A DNA stretch of 64,000 nt from Cycas panzhihuaensis (taxonomy: Eukaryota; Cycadophyta), in the NCBI GenBank assembly GCA_023213395.1, contig CM041465.1, forward strand, positions 19,220,001 through 19,284,000, in the 5' to 3' direction. Under the pieces are notes generated by a model that worked only from the letters and a program-made list of their open reading frames with translations, ran no database searches and had not been told where the DNA came from. Each line of letters starts with the position of its first letter. Position 1 is the first letter of the stretch. Made by a program: the position numbers and the translations under genes. Below are positions 21,887-33,718 of the stretch, piece by piece.

Positions 21887-22704
21887 TCATCTGAACGAAG
21901 CAAGGTACCCATAACTCCCGACGCCAATAGGGGCAAAACGTGCGAGACTAGGAAGGGAAGATGTGGGATCTTCTTCTGACGGATTGGGTATACCAATTGA
22001 ACAAGCCGAGGCGTGAGTGGGTGAACCTTGGTTTGCCGAATTGGCATAACGAGTTTGTTTGGCAAAAGGACGTTCATGGGGAACCACTCTCATCCGTCCG
22101 TCATGGACGAATTTAAGCTGTCCCCAAAGGGTCGAACACACGGCTCCCATTTGGTCGAGCCATGGGCGACCTAGAAGGAGGTTGTAATCCACGTCAACGT
22201 CGAGGACTACAACATCTAAGAAGAACGGTTTTGCCCCCAAGGGTGAGCGGAATCACGATGCATCCGAGAGGGGTCTTCGCCACCGCCATACCTTGGCATC
22301 GCCAGGAACCAGGTTCCATATGAGATACCAAGCTCTTGCATAACACGCAAGGGCATGGCATCGATGTAAGAGCCGCTGTCGACAGCTTCTTCTGAGGGTA
22401 CAATCAGCGACGATCGTGATGGTGAATGGGAAGTTCCACCGACGCTCCTGCTCACCGTGGGAGGAAGATCCTTAGGATCGAAGGAAATAGTGGGTCCGCC
22501 ACCTTGGGCGACGCCCAAAGCGTGATGTGCACATCTCCCGATCCTAAAGCTTCCGTGAGGAGGGCCCGCTGCTCGACAACTCCTCGAACGTCCATCAAGG
22601 ACATTCTGCAGCCGATCAGTATGGAGCTCGTCCACGACGGGAGAAGGGTTTACCCTTCCCGGTGGTTGTAAGTGCCCTTCGAAAGTCGTAACGACCCGGC
22701 GCAC
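21887..22704 (-). pseudogene. Tat-C aspartic protease
   Basis: Open runs 22216-22704 and 21887-22240 overlap in different frames. The first ends with SEEAVDSGSYIDAMPLRVMQ (Asp-Ser-Gly active site). The second holds DVDVDYNLLLGRPWLDQMGA, the C-terminal part of the retropepsin fold, and WGQLKFVHDGRMRVV. A single-base shift near 22230 separates them. It is followed by the spacer to RT. Confidence 0.88.
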
Positions 22705-25007
22705 GTGAATAGCCTTGGGAAAGAGGGATTTGAGGAAGGGTCTCCTAAGGGGATCGGAAGGAACTAAGAACCCAGCCTCCCCGCTTCCTTAGCGCTTGAG
22801 ATCGCGTAAGGGCGAAAGCCTGAGTTGCTTCAAGCAACCGAATCACCTTCTTCCCCTATTCCGGGTCGTGAAGGCGACGAGTACTACGGCCAGAGAACGA
22901 GAAGAGGAAGAAGAGTTCGCGCCCTTCCCTTTGTCGCGGAAGGGCGGGGATCGTGTGATCTTCCTGCTACGGTTGTTCTTGGTTTGGGGTTGCGATCACG
23001 TTCCCCATGTTTAGGAACGGATCCTTGTGAACAGTTGGTCTAGATTAGGCCTTGAGGCCCGTTTGGGAGAGGAATCGCCGAGGGGCATCCTTTGGATGCT
23101 GGGCCCTACAACGTGAATCGTCATGGAAGCAATCCCCATGAATGGAACACCACTTCTTCTCAAGCGGAGGGCCTGACCTTCTCGCTTGGGAGGACTAAGC
23201 GCTCCCATTCCCCGGGAAGAGGAGCTTGGGTAGTTTGTTGGACTTGTTTGTTTGAAGTAGGAGACGAAGGACCTTGAAGCTTGAGCTCCTTCATCGACGC
23301 CGAACGAGCGATATGATGTGAGGGGATCTAAGGTCCTCTCGGTAGGATGAGAGGAAGACCGCGTCGACTGAGAAGGTTTAGCGTCTTTGGTAAGGGGTGC
23401 CTCACGGCTGCCAGGAGGGCTTAAGAGGTTTCTTGAGACCAGCTTGGATCTCAATAGCCTCCAACGCCAAGCACTTGGCGATCGCGGAATCACACGTGGT
23501 CGCCCCCATCTTGAGGACTTCCACGTGGACTTCGGGACGGCGCATTGACAACAGTCCCGCTCACCTCCCGCAAAGTTGCCTTGGTGGAGGAAGCAGATCG
23601 TGGAATCGCCGCACAAAGTCACGATTCATCTCATCGTGACCTTGTTTGAGCGAGAGAAGGGATTTCATCCCGCTCTCGAATGGGCGAAGCTACATCAAAG
23701 TAATTGATGAACTCGCCCACCAATTCCGGAATGAATAGATCGAAAAGGTGGGAGATGATAAAACCATTTAAGGGCGTCACCCTGCAAGGATCGAGGAAAG
23801 AGTTTCATCAAAATATGGTCGTAAGCCCAGTAATCGATGCATGCCATAGAAACTACGGACATGCTCACGCCGGTTCATGACGAAGTCCCATCGAATCTAG
23901 GAACTTCAGGAGGATGAGGCGGCAAGTTGGTTCGCAACGCCTCAACCGAGAGAGGGGTTGACCTAAAGTCCACGAAGGGGCGCGCCCTTGCCTGAACTGT
24001 AGGATCAACGAACGTCGACGTAGGTGGCGCGCAAGGAGCGGATGGGGGTAGGACACCCATCCCTCCTTGAGGAGCCACCCCTTGCTGACAAGGGGCAGGA
24101 AAAGGGCGCCTTGGAAGGGAGTCGATTCCTTGCGAAGGCACAACGGATGGAACCGCATTGGATGGCGGACAAGAGGGATGCGAATCGGGTTCGCCCATAC
24201 TGCCACCCGTAGGTGGGGCCATTCCGTATGGGTGTAGTGGATCCACCCCATAAGCAGAAGACGGCTTCTACCCCGCCCCAAGGTTGAGAAGTATACCCTG
24301 GGGGAACGTAGAAAGAAGCACCAACGCGCTGGGTTGGGGGATACGTGGGAACGAATCCCACCCGATCAAGTGGAAGGCTAGCAGGCGACTAGGCCTACTA
24401 GGAGCATGTGCCGATTAGGGACTGACATTAGTTGGATCGGGAACGGTATGCTAACCCCACCGAGGGATGTACACACCGTGAGAAGGCCTTAAGGCATTAG
24501 GGCCTTGACAAGGGATGGAAGGTGCCACACGTGCCCCCACTGCAGGAAACGAATGGGGCGTATGCGTAGGCACGAAAGGGTTTGTTGTCACAGGAAAGGC
24601 GGACGAGGATGAAGCGTGAGGGGGAAGAGCAGGGGAGGAAGAGGCTCCCCTGCGCAGGACACCCTCAAGCCATTCGGGACGTGGTTGAGAGCATGCCGCA
24701 CGGCGGCATCCATCCAGAGCCTCAAGCACGTCAACAGGAGGAGTCCCCACATACCCATAAGAGGTGATCGGGACCTCGAACAAGGCATGTCCATCCAAGG
24801 TTCCTCATAAAATCGCCATCGCGTGGCAATCCTCGGGAGGAACGGATCCCTCTACGTGGGTAGAAGGATGGGGAGCACAAGAAAGGTGTTGATCGATCGG
24901 GTAGTAAAGGAGTCGTCACCCTCTTGGGTGGACTCGGGAATGATGAAGGAAGAGCTTGGGTTTCCATAACAAGGCGTGGTAGGTCCAATCGAAGAGTACC
25001 CTTCCAT
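22705..25007 (-). pseudogene. Tat-C gag
   Basis: Start chosen at ATG 25007 because it lines up with the Tat-host gag start. The N-terminal part (open runs 24451-24798 and 24005-24361) is Pro/Ser-rich with GTPPVDVLEALDG and SFYVPPGYTSQPWG. The core begins at LPPHPPEVPRFDGTSS (near 23880) and continues with KSLLSLKQGHDEMNRDFVRR (near 23640), KCLALEAIEIQ and a Cys/His motif CSIHGDCFHDDSRC (near 23120). Frames shift many times. Gag would form the particle and bind RNA. Confidence 0.85.
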
Positions 25008-25259
25008 AGTCGATCGGGATCCGACGAGGCAAGAAGGCTATACTCGGGTCTTCTAACAAAGGGGTAGACCGCAAACGACGAGAGAAACGCAGATGCAAGG
25101 TCGACCGACGATGTCGTGAAAAGAGAAGGAACCAGATAACACGCTGCTGGGGGCGCCCAACGTGGAGGTCAAGACAGTATAGAAAGGATCACACAGAGTA
25201 GCGAAACCAACAAGAGAGTGAGACTAGCTCCCTTACCGGGCAGCCCCCAAGATGGTCGC
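25008..25259 (-). other. Tat-C 5' leader and primer-site region
   Basis: After the LTR end the minus strand reads GCGACCATCTTGGGGGC, then CTGCCCGGTAAGGGAG. This block is partly conserved in Tat-host (4598-4626). No clear 18-base match to a known tRNA end could be assigned. Confidence 0.6.
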
Positions 25260-27799
25260 TGGACGCTACACACGGGATAACCGCCGACCGATAAAGGCGG
25301 GAGAGATGGTGACGAAACGGTGGGAAGTGGAACCTACAAGGCAAGCAACTACCACGCAGGCGCCTGTGGCGCCGAGCGAGTTCGGGATCCGCAATGGAGT
25401 ATGGCTACTCTGGTGACCCTTCACCGCCTTGAGCGAAGGGCGAAGATACGTAGGACGAACCCGGGTTGACCTGGGGGTAGGCCCCTCCCACCCTTGGGTG
25501 GCCAGAAGGGAGAGAGAAAGAACCTAACAAGGATAGGCCAAGAACAATCCTATGCAATCTAACCGGGTATACGAGCGATGCGGGAAGCAAGGCGCGTAAG
25601 TTAAGGAAGAGGGAGGAAGGGTAAGGGGAAGAAGACTCCTACAACCTTTCCTACGAATAACAAAAGTACATGCAACAAGGCAAACAAATCGCAAAACCAA
25701 TACGAAAAAGGCAATTTTCCCTTTTAATCTTCGATGTTCTAATTACTAGAAAAGAATAAAAGAAGGAAAAAGACCAGGTGCGAAGGGGAACAAAGCGTGC
25801 ACCGGGCCAAGGCGTGAGAGATGGCGTAGCCTTCAGAAGAGCACCCAACCACCACAGCTGCATCTGGGATGTGAAATGTGGCAAGCGAAAAGGGGCTTCC
25901 TTACCTTCCCTGGGAAAGTAAATGCGATACTGAAGGAAGGAAAGAAACGCTAACTAGCAAATGAGATAGCATAAAATATGACACATGCAAGGGACGCCAG
26001 GTGGAAGGGGGCACCCGCAACGTTCTCAAGGCGTCCGAGTACCAGAAGCAACAAAGGTCTCCCTCCTGCCGAGGGAGACACCTATATGCAACACAAAGAT
26101 CTAGCAATATATGTCTAACAACATAAACGAGAGTCTAAATGTACATGCATCGTTAGTCCAATAAGGAAAATACCAAAGAAGAACGATCTAAATGAAAGGA
26201 AACAACAAGGTAAGCCTCGAGTGGCCTACCACCCAAGAATGGTACCCAAACCTCTCCCAAGAGCCACGGGCAATGAGGAGAAAGTCAAGACTCAAGGCTA
26301 GAAAACTACCGCAAGAAGGGGCAAGAAAGACCCAAAGACACCCACGGGAACCGGATGCTACGGGAGCAAACCGGCAACCGGGGAGCAAAGGTGGAGCAGA
26401 ACCCGCGGTTGGGGCCTATGGATGGCACCCAAACACGAATAAAGGGTCCCAAATCAGTGGCAACTTGTGACAGTACCGGTTTGGGCAACCAAGGGAGCCT
26501 TCAACCCTTGTTTGCAAGCCAAGAGTAGCAGGCGAGAGGGAGGCTTTGGAGGGCTTTGAGCCGCTTAGGAGCGTGGCGGTGTGGTGCGAATCCACCCGGC
26601 TCCTCTCCAAAGCCTATGCAACCTCAACGCCACGCTTTGACAAAGAAACGCAGTAAGAAGCAGAGGGAGAGTGGTACAGCCGTCCCCAAGAGGGAAGAAA
26701 ATCACCTCTCAAGCAACAAATGAGAACAAATAAGTCAAGTGTAAATATCACCAAAACAAATACAAAGTGAAGAATACGGAAAGGGAGGCAAGGATTTGCC
26801 CACCAAAAGATAATAAGAAGGGCCGAACAAACAAATGAGATCTAGAATAGAGCAGCCAGGGGCCTGCTATGGAGGTGGAACAGGAAACACCGCAAACGGG
26901 AGCTCGTGGACCGCCTGGTAGAAAACAGTGAAACCGCTTCAAAGGAGTCCTCTCCAAGGCGTTTGAGGGGCTGAGAGAATGTCTCAGCCAAGCCAAAGGA
27001 GAGTCAAGGTCAGATGAAGAGTGCAGTCCGATTGCAGCAAAGAAACAGCAGAAGAGAGCAGAAAGGTGAGAGTGTTCCTCTTGAGAGTAAATCCAAAAGT
27101 GAGTCAAAAAGATCAAAAGAGAGCTTCAAAACGAGCCAAAAGATGTTTAAGTACTAAAGCAAAACCCTAAAGTACGCGAATAGGGCACGGCTGGGAGGGA
27201 GAAAGGGCGCGAACCACGTGGCAGTTTCGCAATAAATGCGAAATTGCCACGGCGGATTTTAAAAATAAAGAGACAGATCACGGAAACTTTAGCGATCTGA
27301 AATTCCGGCCAGATCACAAGATTACTGCCAGACTGCCAAGATTACGCAGATGCACCAGAGACACAATGGGGCCCGCCAACCGGTCCAGTCGGGGCAAACG
27401 ATCAAAAGGCTAAAGGAGAACTAAAACACCCACCCGGAGCAAACAAGCCAAGAAACGCCCACGGAGCGAAATAGGCCCCCAAATGAGGTGGCAAGCTAAC
27501 CAAGCGGCGATGAGACATCACACGGGTGGAGGTGGCGCAAACCCGGTGGATCCGAGGAGAGAGGAGGGCGATGCGGAAGTAATACGGTCACCAAGGTGCC
27601 ACACTCGCTAAGAGTGTGCCCTCGCTATAGTCGTCATAGGCTAAACATAGGTGTGGACGACGACCGTGCCGCCCACAAAGTCATACGCATGCAAATATGT
27701 AAGGCATAATCAAGACATAAAAGTGATGATAATGCTAGAGACATACCTGCACTTACCTGAGTCGGTGATTCCGTATCCATTCCCGGAAGCCGGGAAACA
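25260..27799 (-). repeat. Tat-C 5' LTR
   Basis: 2540 bp, paired with 14585-17166, starting TGTTTCCCGG and ending GCGTCCA on the minus strand. Long runs are identical between the two copies (for example GGTTGACCTGGG and flanks near 25470). Fewer minisatellite units (about 27296-27355). Confidence 0.95.
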
Positions 27800-28469
27800 G
27801 CATGTTACCCTAGTTTCACACATACCTAGCAAGATATCCCAATCAGGTATCCCTTCTTCACCTTATTCAACACTAGCTCCTAAGTTGTTGGTTCTAAACT
27901 AACCACTTGTTTCATCTTATCACCCTCCCCGAGTGGCTTCACATAGGCATCCACATCGATGAACCACTCATAGAGGTACTTCTTTTTCATGATCTAGATC
28001 TTTATCGAGAACTAGATATTGTCCTACCCAAATGCAGTTTTGCCATGAGATCCATTACATGTCAGGACCATTACATCCATCTGGCTCTGACCATGTTTGT
28101 TTTACCTATAGACCTAGCCACACTAGGTCTACCATTTGTCATCCATCTCCATACCTTGTGTGACCTATCCCTACCCCTATGTAGGGTTAGCACATAGCTC
28201 CTCCCTTTTCCCTCTGAAATGGGCCTAAACTGCCACTCTAAGCGCATCCTCATTCCTCCTAACCACAAGTGGAATGATGGCTTAGGGTGGCCTTCCTATC
28301 TCTACATTTTCTCCTATGGTATCTTGTGTTTACCTCCTAAGGAAAACCTTTTCTCCTTGTTGGATGTGTCAGTTTCTACCACTCCTGAGCTCAAAAATGC
28401 ATTCCAACTCGGACTGCATGCTCAAGTGCGTATACTCTCTCTTCATTGGTACTTCCTTTACACATCATC
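27800..28469 (+). pseudogene. Tat-host fragment: integrase C-terminus
   Basis: Starts with the second Tat-C target copy GCATG. Run 27907-28197 reads PEWLHIGIHIDEPLIEVLL and HDLDLYRE, then LGLPFVIHLHTL. These line up in spacing with the Tat-C integrase tail (GFIDDESIRR, LDLELWMR, VGPFVIIESLDN). RT and the integrase core motifs are absent. Ends with TCATC, the Copia-D target duplication. Similarity is weak at base level, so the assignment rests on order and spacing. Confidence 0.6.
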
Positions 28470-28767
28470 TGAAAAGAATGGATCTATCCTTCATCTCCAT
28501 GCACTAAACACAAAGGCAAACATGGGAGCAAGAGAGACTTGAGAGAAAGAAAGTAGCTCTCATAAAATGGGGAGGTAAGAAATGAATCTCCTCCATTGAG
28601 CTTTACTTTTATATTGAGAGAGGGAGCATTTGAGTTAGGTGAAATGAAATTACACATAATGCACATGAAAGTACATTTCACTTAAGTGATCTAATTTAAA
28701 GTTCACTTAAGACCCTTTTTCAAAATAATCAACTAATGTAATGACCTTATGTCATTAACCCTTTTCA
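28470..28767 (-). repeat. Copia-D 3' LTR
   Basis: 298 bp; terminal inverted repeat TGAAAAG/CTTTTCA. Nearly identical to 35762-36060. Confidence 0.97.
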
Positions 28768-28779
28768 ATCTCCCCCTTA
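28768..28779 (-). other. Copia-D polypurine tract
   Basis: The minus strand reads TAAGGGGGAGAT directly before the LTR start TGAAAAGGG. Confidence 0.92.
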
Positions 28780-29014
28780 ATGGTAGAAGGTCATTTCATT
28801 CTATTTTATTCTATCCTATGAGGTCTTCATTTGAGCCTCTTACAAAGCAAACTAGTATGATACTTTTGTGGGAAACCCTCATAGGGAAGAAAACCCACAA
28901 ATTTTCCAATCTACTAACTCGCTCAGTACTCTTTAAATGTAGCCGATAGCCAATCAAGACAATAAATTTTATAAATTGAAATTCATCGAGTCTCCATATA
29001 CCATTTGGTCATCC

Positions 29015-29160
29015 CCCATGCCCTTTCAGGTTTTCACAGGTTCTGATTTTCCAAAATGATACAACCCTTATCCTTTCGGGCCCACATGGGGTTTTCACGA
29101 ATGGGATAGAGGTAGACTTACTCTTGTCCTTCCGCCCACAAGGGGTTTTCACGAAGGAGA
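29015..29160 (-). repeat. Copia-D 3' untranslated threefold repeat
   Basis: Minus-strand copies of GTGAAAACCCC plus a GGGC box occur near 29021, 29087 and 29140. Same array as in Copia-A 3602-3760. Confidence 0.75.
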
Positions 29161-29199
29161 CAGAGTATGATGGTCCTATTGTCATCTCCTTCAATCGCC

Positions 29200-29720
29200 G
29201 AGATGGAGGCCCTAAGGCCGAGTTGCTTTCAGAACTGTTCAAACTTCACCCTCTTCAGTGGTTTGGTGAAGATATCGGCCACTTGATCTGCTGTGGGGCG
29301 ATCTCAATTGAATTCTGCCATCATGAACTAGTTCTCTAATCCTGTGGACTTTTGTACTTATATGTTTGGTACGATCATGAAATACAGGATTTTTAGCCAT
29401 CTAGATTATAGATTTATTATTTACATGTAACCTAGTAGAACTTGTTTGGGTGGCATTTAATGTATTCAACAATTTTCTAAGCCATATTACCTCCTTGCTT
29501 ATCTTAGAAGCAACAATGTACTCAGCTTCAGCAGTTGAGTCTGCAACTATCTTCTGTCGTCTGGATCTCCATGATATTGGTGCTGTTCCAAGAAATGTTA
29601 CGTACCCAGACATAGATCTTCCTGTGTCTTTATCTCCCAAGAAAGTCCGAGTCTGTATGCATAAAGTTTAAATTCTGCATTGGGTTCATACAACAGACCA
29701 TATTTGTTAGTCGTCTTTAG
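29200..29720 (-). pseudogene. Copia-D RNase H
   Basis: Run 29401-29640 reads KDTGRSMSGYVTFLGTAPIS, ADSTAEAEYIVASK and LRKLLNTLN. Towards the C-terminus (29240-29400) the conserved KYISTKVHRIRELVHDG-type text is readable with a frame change. The upstream Asp block lies near 29650, after a one-base shift from RT. Same role as in Copia-A. Confidence 0.9.
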
Positions 29721-30848
29721 GTACCTCAACACTCGTATTGCAGCTTGCCAATGATTCTGCTTAGGATTTGTCATGAATCTTGCAAGAATGCCGATAGAGT
29801 ATGCAATATCTAACCTTGTGTTAGTAGTATAGATGAGACTACCTACAAGTTGCCTGTAGAGTGTTGCGTCTGCCTCCCTATTGTCACCATCAACTGAGAG
29901 CTTAATATTAGGCTCCATAGGTGTATCCACTGGTCGAGCACCTTCCAACTGAAAATTTATCAGAAGATCGTTGATATATTTTTCTTGGGAGAGAAAGATT
30001 TTGCCATCCTTTTGAGTTACTTCAATTCCCAAGTAATATTTCATCAACCCGAGGACAGACAATTCAAAAGTTTTAGTAAGGTCCTTCTTCAGCTGGCTGA
30101 TTACCTGTTCACTATTCCCCATTATAAGCATGTCATCCACAAAGATTAAGAGGTAAGTGACTTTATCATTTTGGCACTTGATGAATAATGTTGCATCAAT
30201 ATCTTGATAGTCACAAACCTCATATCCAAGTTACCTCATTCTTTCAGACAACTTGGTAAACCAAGCACGAGGGGCTTGCTTTAGGCTGTACAAGGACTTT
30301 TTGAGCCTACAATCTTTATGCTCTTGACCGTCAATCTCGTATCCTTCTGGCTGAGCCATGTAAATTTCTTCTTTAAGGTCCCCATTGAGAAATGCGGTGT
30401 TAACATCAAGTTGGTGGATTTTCCAACCCTGTTGAGCAGCCAAGGCTATAAGAGTTCTGATTGTAGGCCACTTGGTTGTAGGAGCAAAGATTTTAGTGTA
30501 GTCAATACCTTCCCTTTGCGTGAATCCTTTTGCTACCAACCTCGCCTTATGTTTTTCTAGGGTGCCATCTGATCTATACTTGTTTTTGAACACCCATTTA
30601 TTTTGAACTACCTTTCTTCCAAGTGGTAGATCAACAAGCTCCCATGTACCATTCTTAATAAGAAATTGATACGCTTCATTCATGGCATTTCTCCAAGCTG
30701 CATGCTTTACAGCTTCTTGGTATGTTAGGGGCTCTTCATTAAGAGTAAGTTGCAGTTCTGCTGGTTCAAGCTCAACGGAAAGTGATTCATGTATCCTCGC
30801 TCTATGGGCACTTCTAGTGCCAGTTTTGCCTACCTCATCTGGTCGCAT
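29598..30848 (-). pseudogene. Copia-D reverse transcriptase
   Basis: Two open runs. 30231-30848 (205 codons) covers the linker end and RT N-half (NGTWELVDLP, HKARLVAKGFTQREGIDY, QLDVNTAFLNGDLKEEIYM). 29598-30140 (180 codons) starts at the active site MDDMLIMGNSEQ and runs through MEPNIKLSVDGDN to the connection. A frame break lies between 30140 and 30231 (a TAA at 30231). Where Copia-A has a TAG after GNSE, this copy has CAG. Confidence 0.93.
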
Positions 30849-31169
30849 GTCCTTGTGTAGCTAGTAGGCTTCACGAAAACCTCGAGTTGGGAATGAGGTT
30901 TTCATTTCCACAACCTCTTGATCTTCATTTTGATCCTGAAAAGGATCATGTGAAATATTTGGCACGGAGGAAGTTGACGATGCTGGAGAAGATGGGCCAG
31001 CCACAGATGTTGGAGAAGATGATCCTTCTGCTATGGCTTTGCCTTTGTCAACTTGGCTATTCACAAATGATGGTCTTTGGATGTGTACACATTGGATTGG
31101 AGTCACACTTGTATCCTCCGAGGCTCTATTGTCGATTCCAAGATTTTAAGTAATGCTCAAAGATCTCCC
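30849..31169 (-). pseudogene. Copia-D integrase-to-RT linker
   Basis: Ser/Pro/Glu-rich run 30861-31106 (GSSSPTSVAGPSSPASSTSS, NEDQEVVEMKTSFP), equivalent to Copia-A 1600-1880. No catalytic motif. Confidence 0.8.
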
Positions 31170-32231
31170 CTAAATTTTGGAACTGGATATCAAATTCAAA
31201 GCATCATTAAATCGGTATGAAGGCGTCTTGGAGTCAAGTCCGAGTAATTGATCTTCGCCTCTAAAGATAACATCTCTAGTGATGATGATTTTACGTTCAA
31301 GGTATAAAAACCTTGTATCCCTTTTTGTCCATAGGGTATCCGACAAAGATGCCTTTGATGGCTCTATCTTGGAGCTTATTTCTATGTTCCCGCAAAATAT
31401 GAGCATAACAAGTAGAGCCAAAAATTCAAGTGGGAGATAGAGGGGTTTGTCCATACCACATTTCATGTGGAGAGGGGCCAAGCTTGGAGGGACTAACGGT
31501 GTTGATACAATACACGCAGCCCGTATAGCCTCAAATTTCAAAGATAGATAGGGACATTCTTATATACCAAAGATAGAGCGAGCCATATTCATGATGGTCC
31601 TGTTCATGCTTCTAAGCAACTCCATTTTGCTAGGGTGTACCGCAATGCTGGTCTGATGTTTGATTCCATGTTGACGTAGGTACGATTTAAACTCATTGGA
31701 TGTGTACTCACCACCATTATCAGTCCTGAGTATTTTGATCTTAAATCCAGATTCATTTTCCACGTGGGCCTTGAAAGCTTGAAACATAGAAAAAGCTTCA
31801 TCTTTCTTTGCAAGAAAAGTAACCCATACTTTCTTGGTAAAATCATCAATGAAAGTAATATAGTACCACTTCTGTTTGATAGAAGGGATGGGCATAGGAC
31901 CGCATATATTTGAGTGTACAAGCTACAAAGGTTGGCTAGATTTCTACTAACTACGAGGAAAGGGTTGTCTTTGAGATTTAACAATAATACATGCTTCACA
32001 TTTAAAAGGCTTAAAGGGGAACTTAGGCAAACCAGGAAGAGTGTCTTGTAGTTCTCTTAAGCGATCAATTTTGATATGGCCCATACGAGCATGCCATAGA
32101 GCTGCTTGGGACAACTTTTGAGGAGTCAGGGTTGTGGTAAAAATAAATTCATCATCAACATAGTGGGCTTCTGAGGATGGTGAGCCAGTTAGGCAAAAAT
32201 GTTTACCATCAAGAATTCCAGTCATAACCAC
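31170..32231 (-). pseudogene. Copia-D GAG-pre-integrase and integrase
   Basis: Run 31947-32231 holds the GAG-pre-integrase and zinc-binding part (LWHARMGHIKIDRLRELQ, KCEACII). Run 31560-31895 holds the catalytic core with FIDDFTKKVWVTF and an intact second Asp in RTDNGGEYTSNEF. The Glu segment and C-terminus (31170-31560) are in other frames. Compared with Copia-A the core is better kept, but three frameshifts break it. Confidence 0.9.
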
Positions 32232-33718
32232 AGCATTTGAAGGAGGGTGAATGACACAGAAAGTTTGATTGTTTGCAGTTACACTCAGATCAAATCCATG
32301 AGAGACAAGGGTGGACAGGGAGAGCAGATTCGCTTTAGAGCGAGAATATATAAAACATCAACAAGTGTAAAACTGGAAGGCACAGGAGTTTCGTGCAAAC
32401 AGTTCCAAGTCCTTCGACTGGCTGAGATGATTTGTCAGCCATGTGTACAACACCACGAACTTCGTGAGTCAAAATCTTGAAAGAACTGGCGATGACAAGT
32501 CATGTGTTGTGTTGCTTCAATATCCATGATCCACGATGAAGTATTTGAGGTAGCACTATTTGCAACTCCAAGTGGTGAAGGCAAAAGTGAATAAGCAAAG
32601 CCATAATGAGCCTCAATATACTTAGTGGATCTATCAATAACATTTGATGAAGTGGTCCCAATTCTTTGAAGGTGTGCATGAGCAAATTGCGTTCCACCAA
32701 AAGCATCTTCAGAAGAAGTATTATCAACATTATGTGCACCATGGTGCTGTTGATAACTTGGTAGTTTGTTGGTGGCGCTCGCAATTTTGGCATAATGTCC
32801 TCTTCTATTACACCTTTGGCACACGATTGTTTGATTTCCAGTCAAGTATTAGGGTTGGATTGTTCTCGATTCTTGGATCTAGGTCCGTGTTGATTATTTT
32901 GGCCTTGGCCTTGAGACTGTTTTGTTGGAATTGAGGAGCCTATTGACTAAGAGGACGTTGTCCTTGTTGTCTACCTCTTCCTCTTCCATGGAATTACCAC
33001 CTCTACGAGTATTGACCTTGATTTTGGTGTAACAAAGATCTTCTTCCACTTCAAAAGCGGATAAATTGGATCCGATGTAGTGGAAAAGTTGGTATCAAAG
33101 GTCTTATCAAATTCAATGAACTTATCGGAAGATCCTCAAAGTTTAGGGTCTTCAAAGTTCCACCGGATTTAAGACTCCCAATAGATTTTTATAATGGGAT
33201 ATGGAGACATGACTGAATCAAGAAAGCCCATGTAATGCATTGAGTTTTAAAATCTTTATCAATGGCTTGCTTGATTGGACGAAGGAGATTGATTGTCTCA
33301 CTTACATGTCCTTTCTGCATTTTCAATTTGTTCATCTTCAGCACTAAGTGAACAAATTCTAAGTCTGATTTAGTGTCAAAGTTCTTCTTAAGAACTTCAA
33401 GAACTTTCCATGTTGTATCATGTACAGCTTCATCAATGAGATTATGCAGGGAATAATCAGTGACAAGCAGTATCCCTGCACGGATTTTATCATCATCAAG
33501 TTCCCATTGGCGTTTAGCTACGCCTTGATGGAAGCAGCTTGGAGCACCTCCCATCAAGCAGCTTGTGGTAGTCAGAATGCAATGTGTGGTGTAGGTTGTA
33601 AGTGATCTCTCCATAGACCTTCATACTTTGCAGCATTTCTGACACCAGTGAACCACATGTCCCAATTTTCTTTCCCTTTTAGAATGCAGTTTACATTTTG
33701 CTTGAACTGTGAAGACAT
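32232..33718 (-). pseudogene. Copia-D gag and protease
   Basis: Gag is placed from ATG 33718 (MSSQFKQNVNCILKGKENWD) by reading. It breaks after 48 codons and continues in 33189-33614 (DTTWKVLEVLKKNFDTKSDL, HLVLKMNKLKMQKGHV), a copia gag fold. A zinc knuckle CQRCNRRGHYAK near 32815 has lost its last Cys through a one-base change. The protease motif reads SWIMDIEATQHMT, so the active-site Thr-Gly is Ile-Glu; both changes are C to T or G to A. Confidence 0.87.

Larger units (their letters stand above)
14585..27799 (-). mobile_element. Tat-C: complete Tat-lineage Ty3/gypsy element
   Basis: 13215 bp with long LTRs (14585-17166 and 25260-27799), flanked by a perfect 5-bp duplication GCATG (14580-14584 and 27800-27804). 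Read on the minus strand the order is gag, protease, RT, RNase H, integrase, archaeal-type RNase H, LTR. The element is clearly richer in GC and CpG than its surroundings. Many single-base frameshifts are present although the LTRs are very similar to each other, so some could be sequence errors. Domains and LTRs match Tat-host at lower similarity. Confidence 0.95.

Noticed and set aside
25141-25175. GGGGGCGCCCAACGTGG as a + strand primer site
   Set aside because: It looks like a retroviral-type primer site, but it is on the wrong strand and about 90 bp from the Tat-C LTR end.
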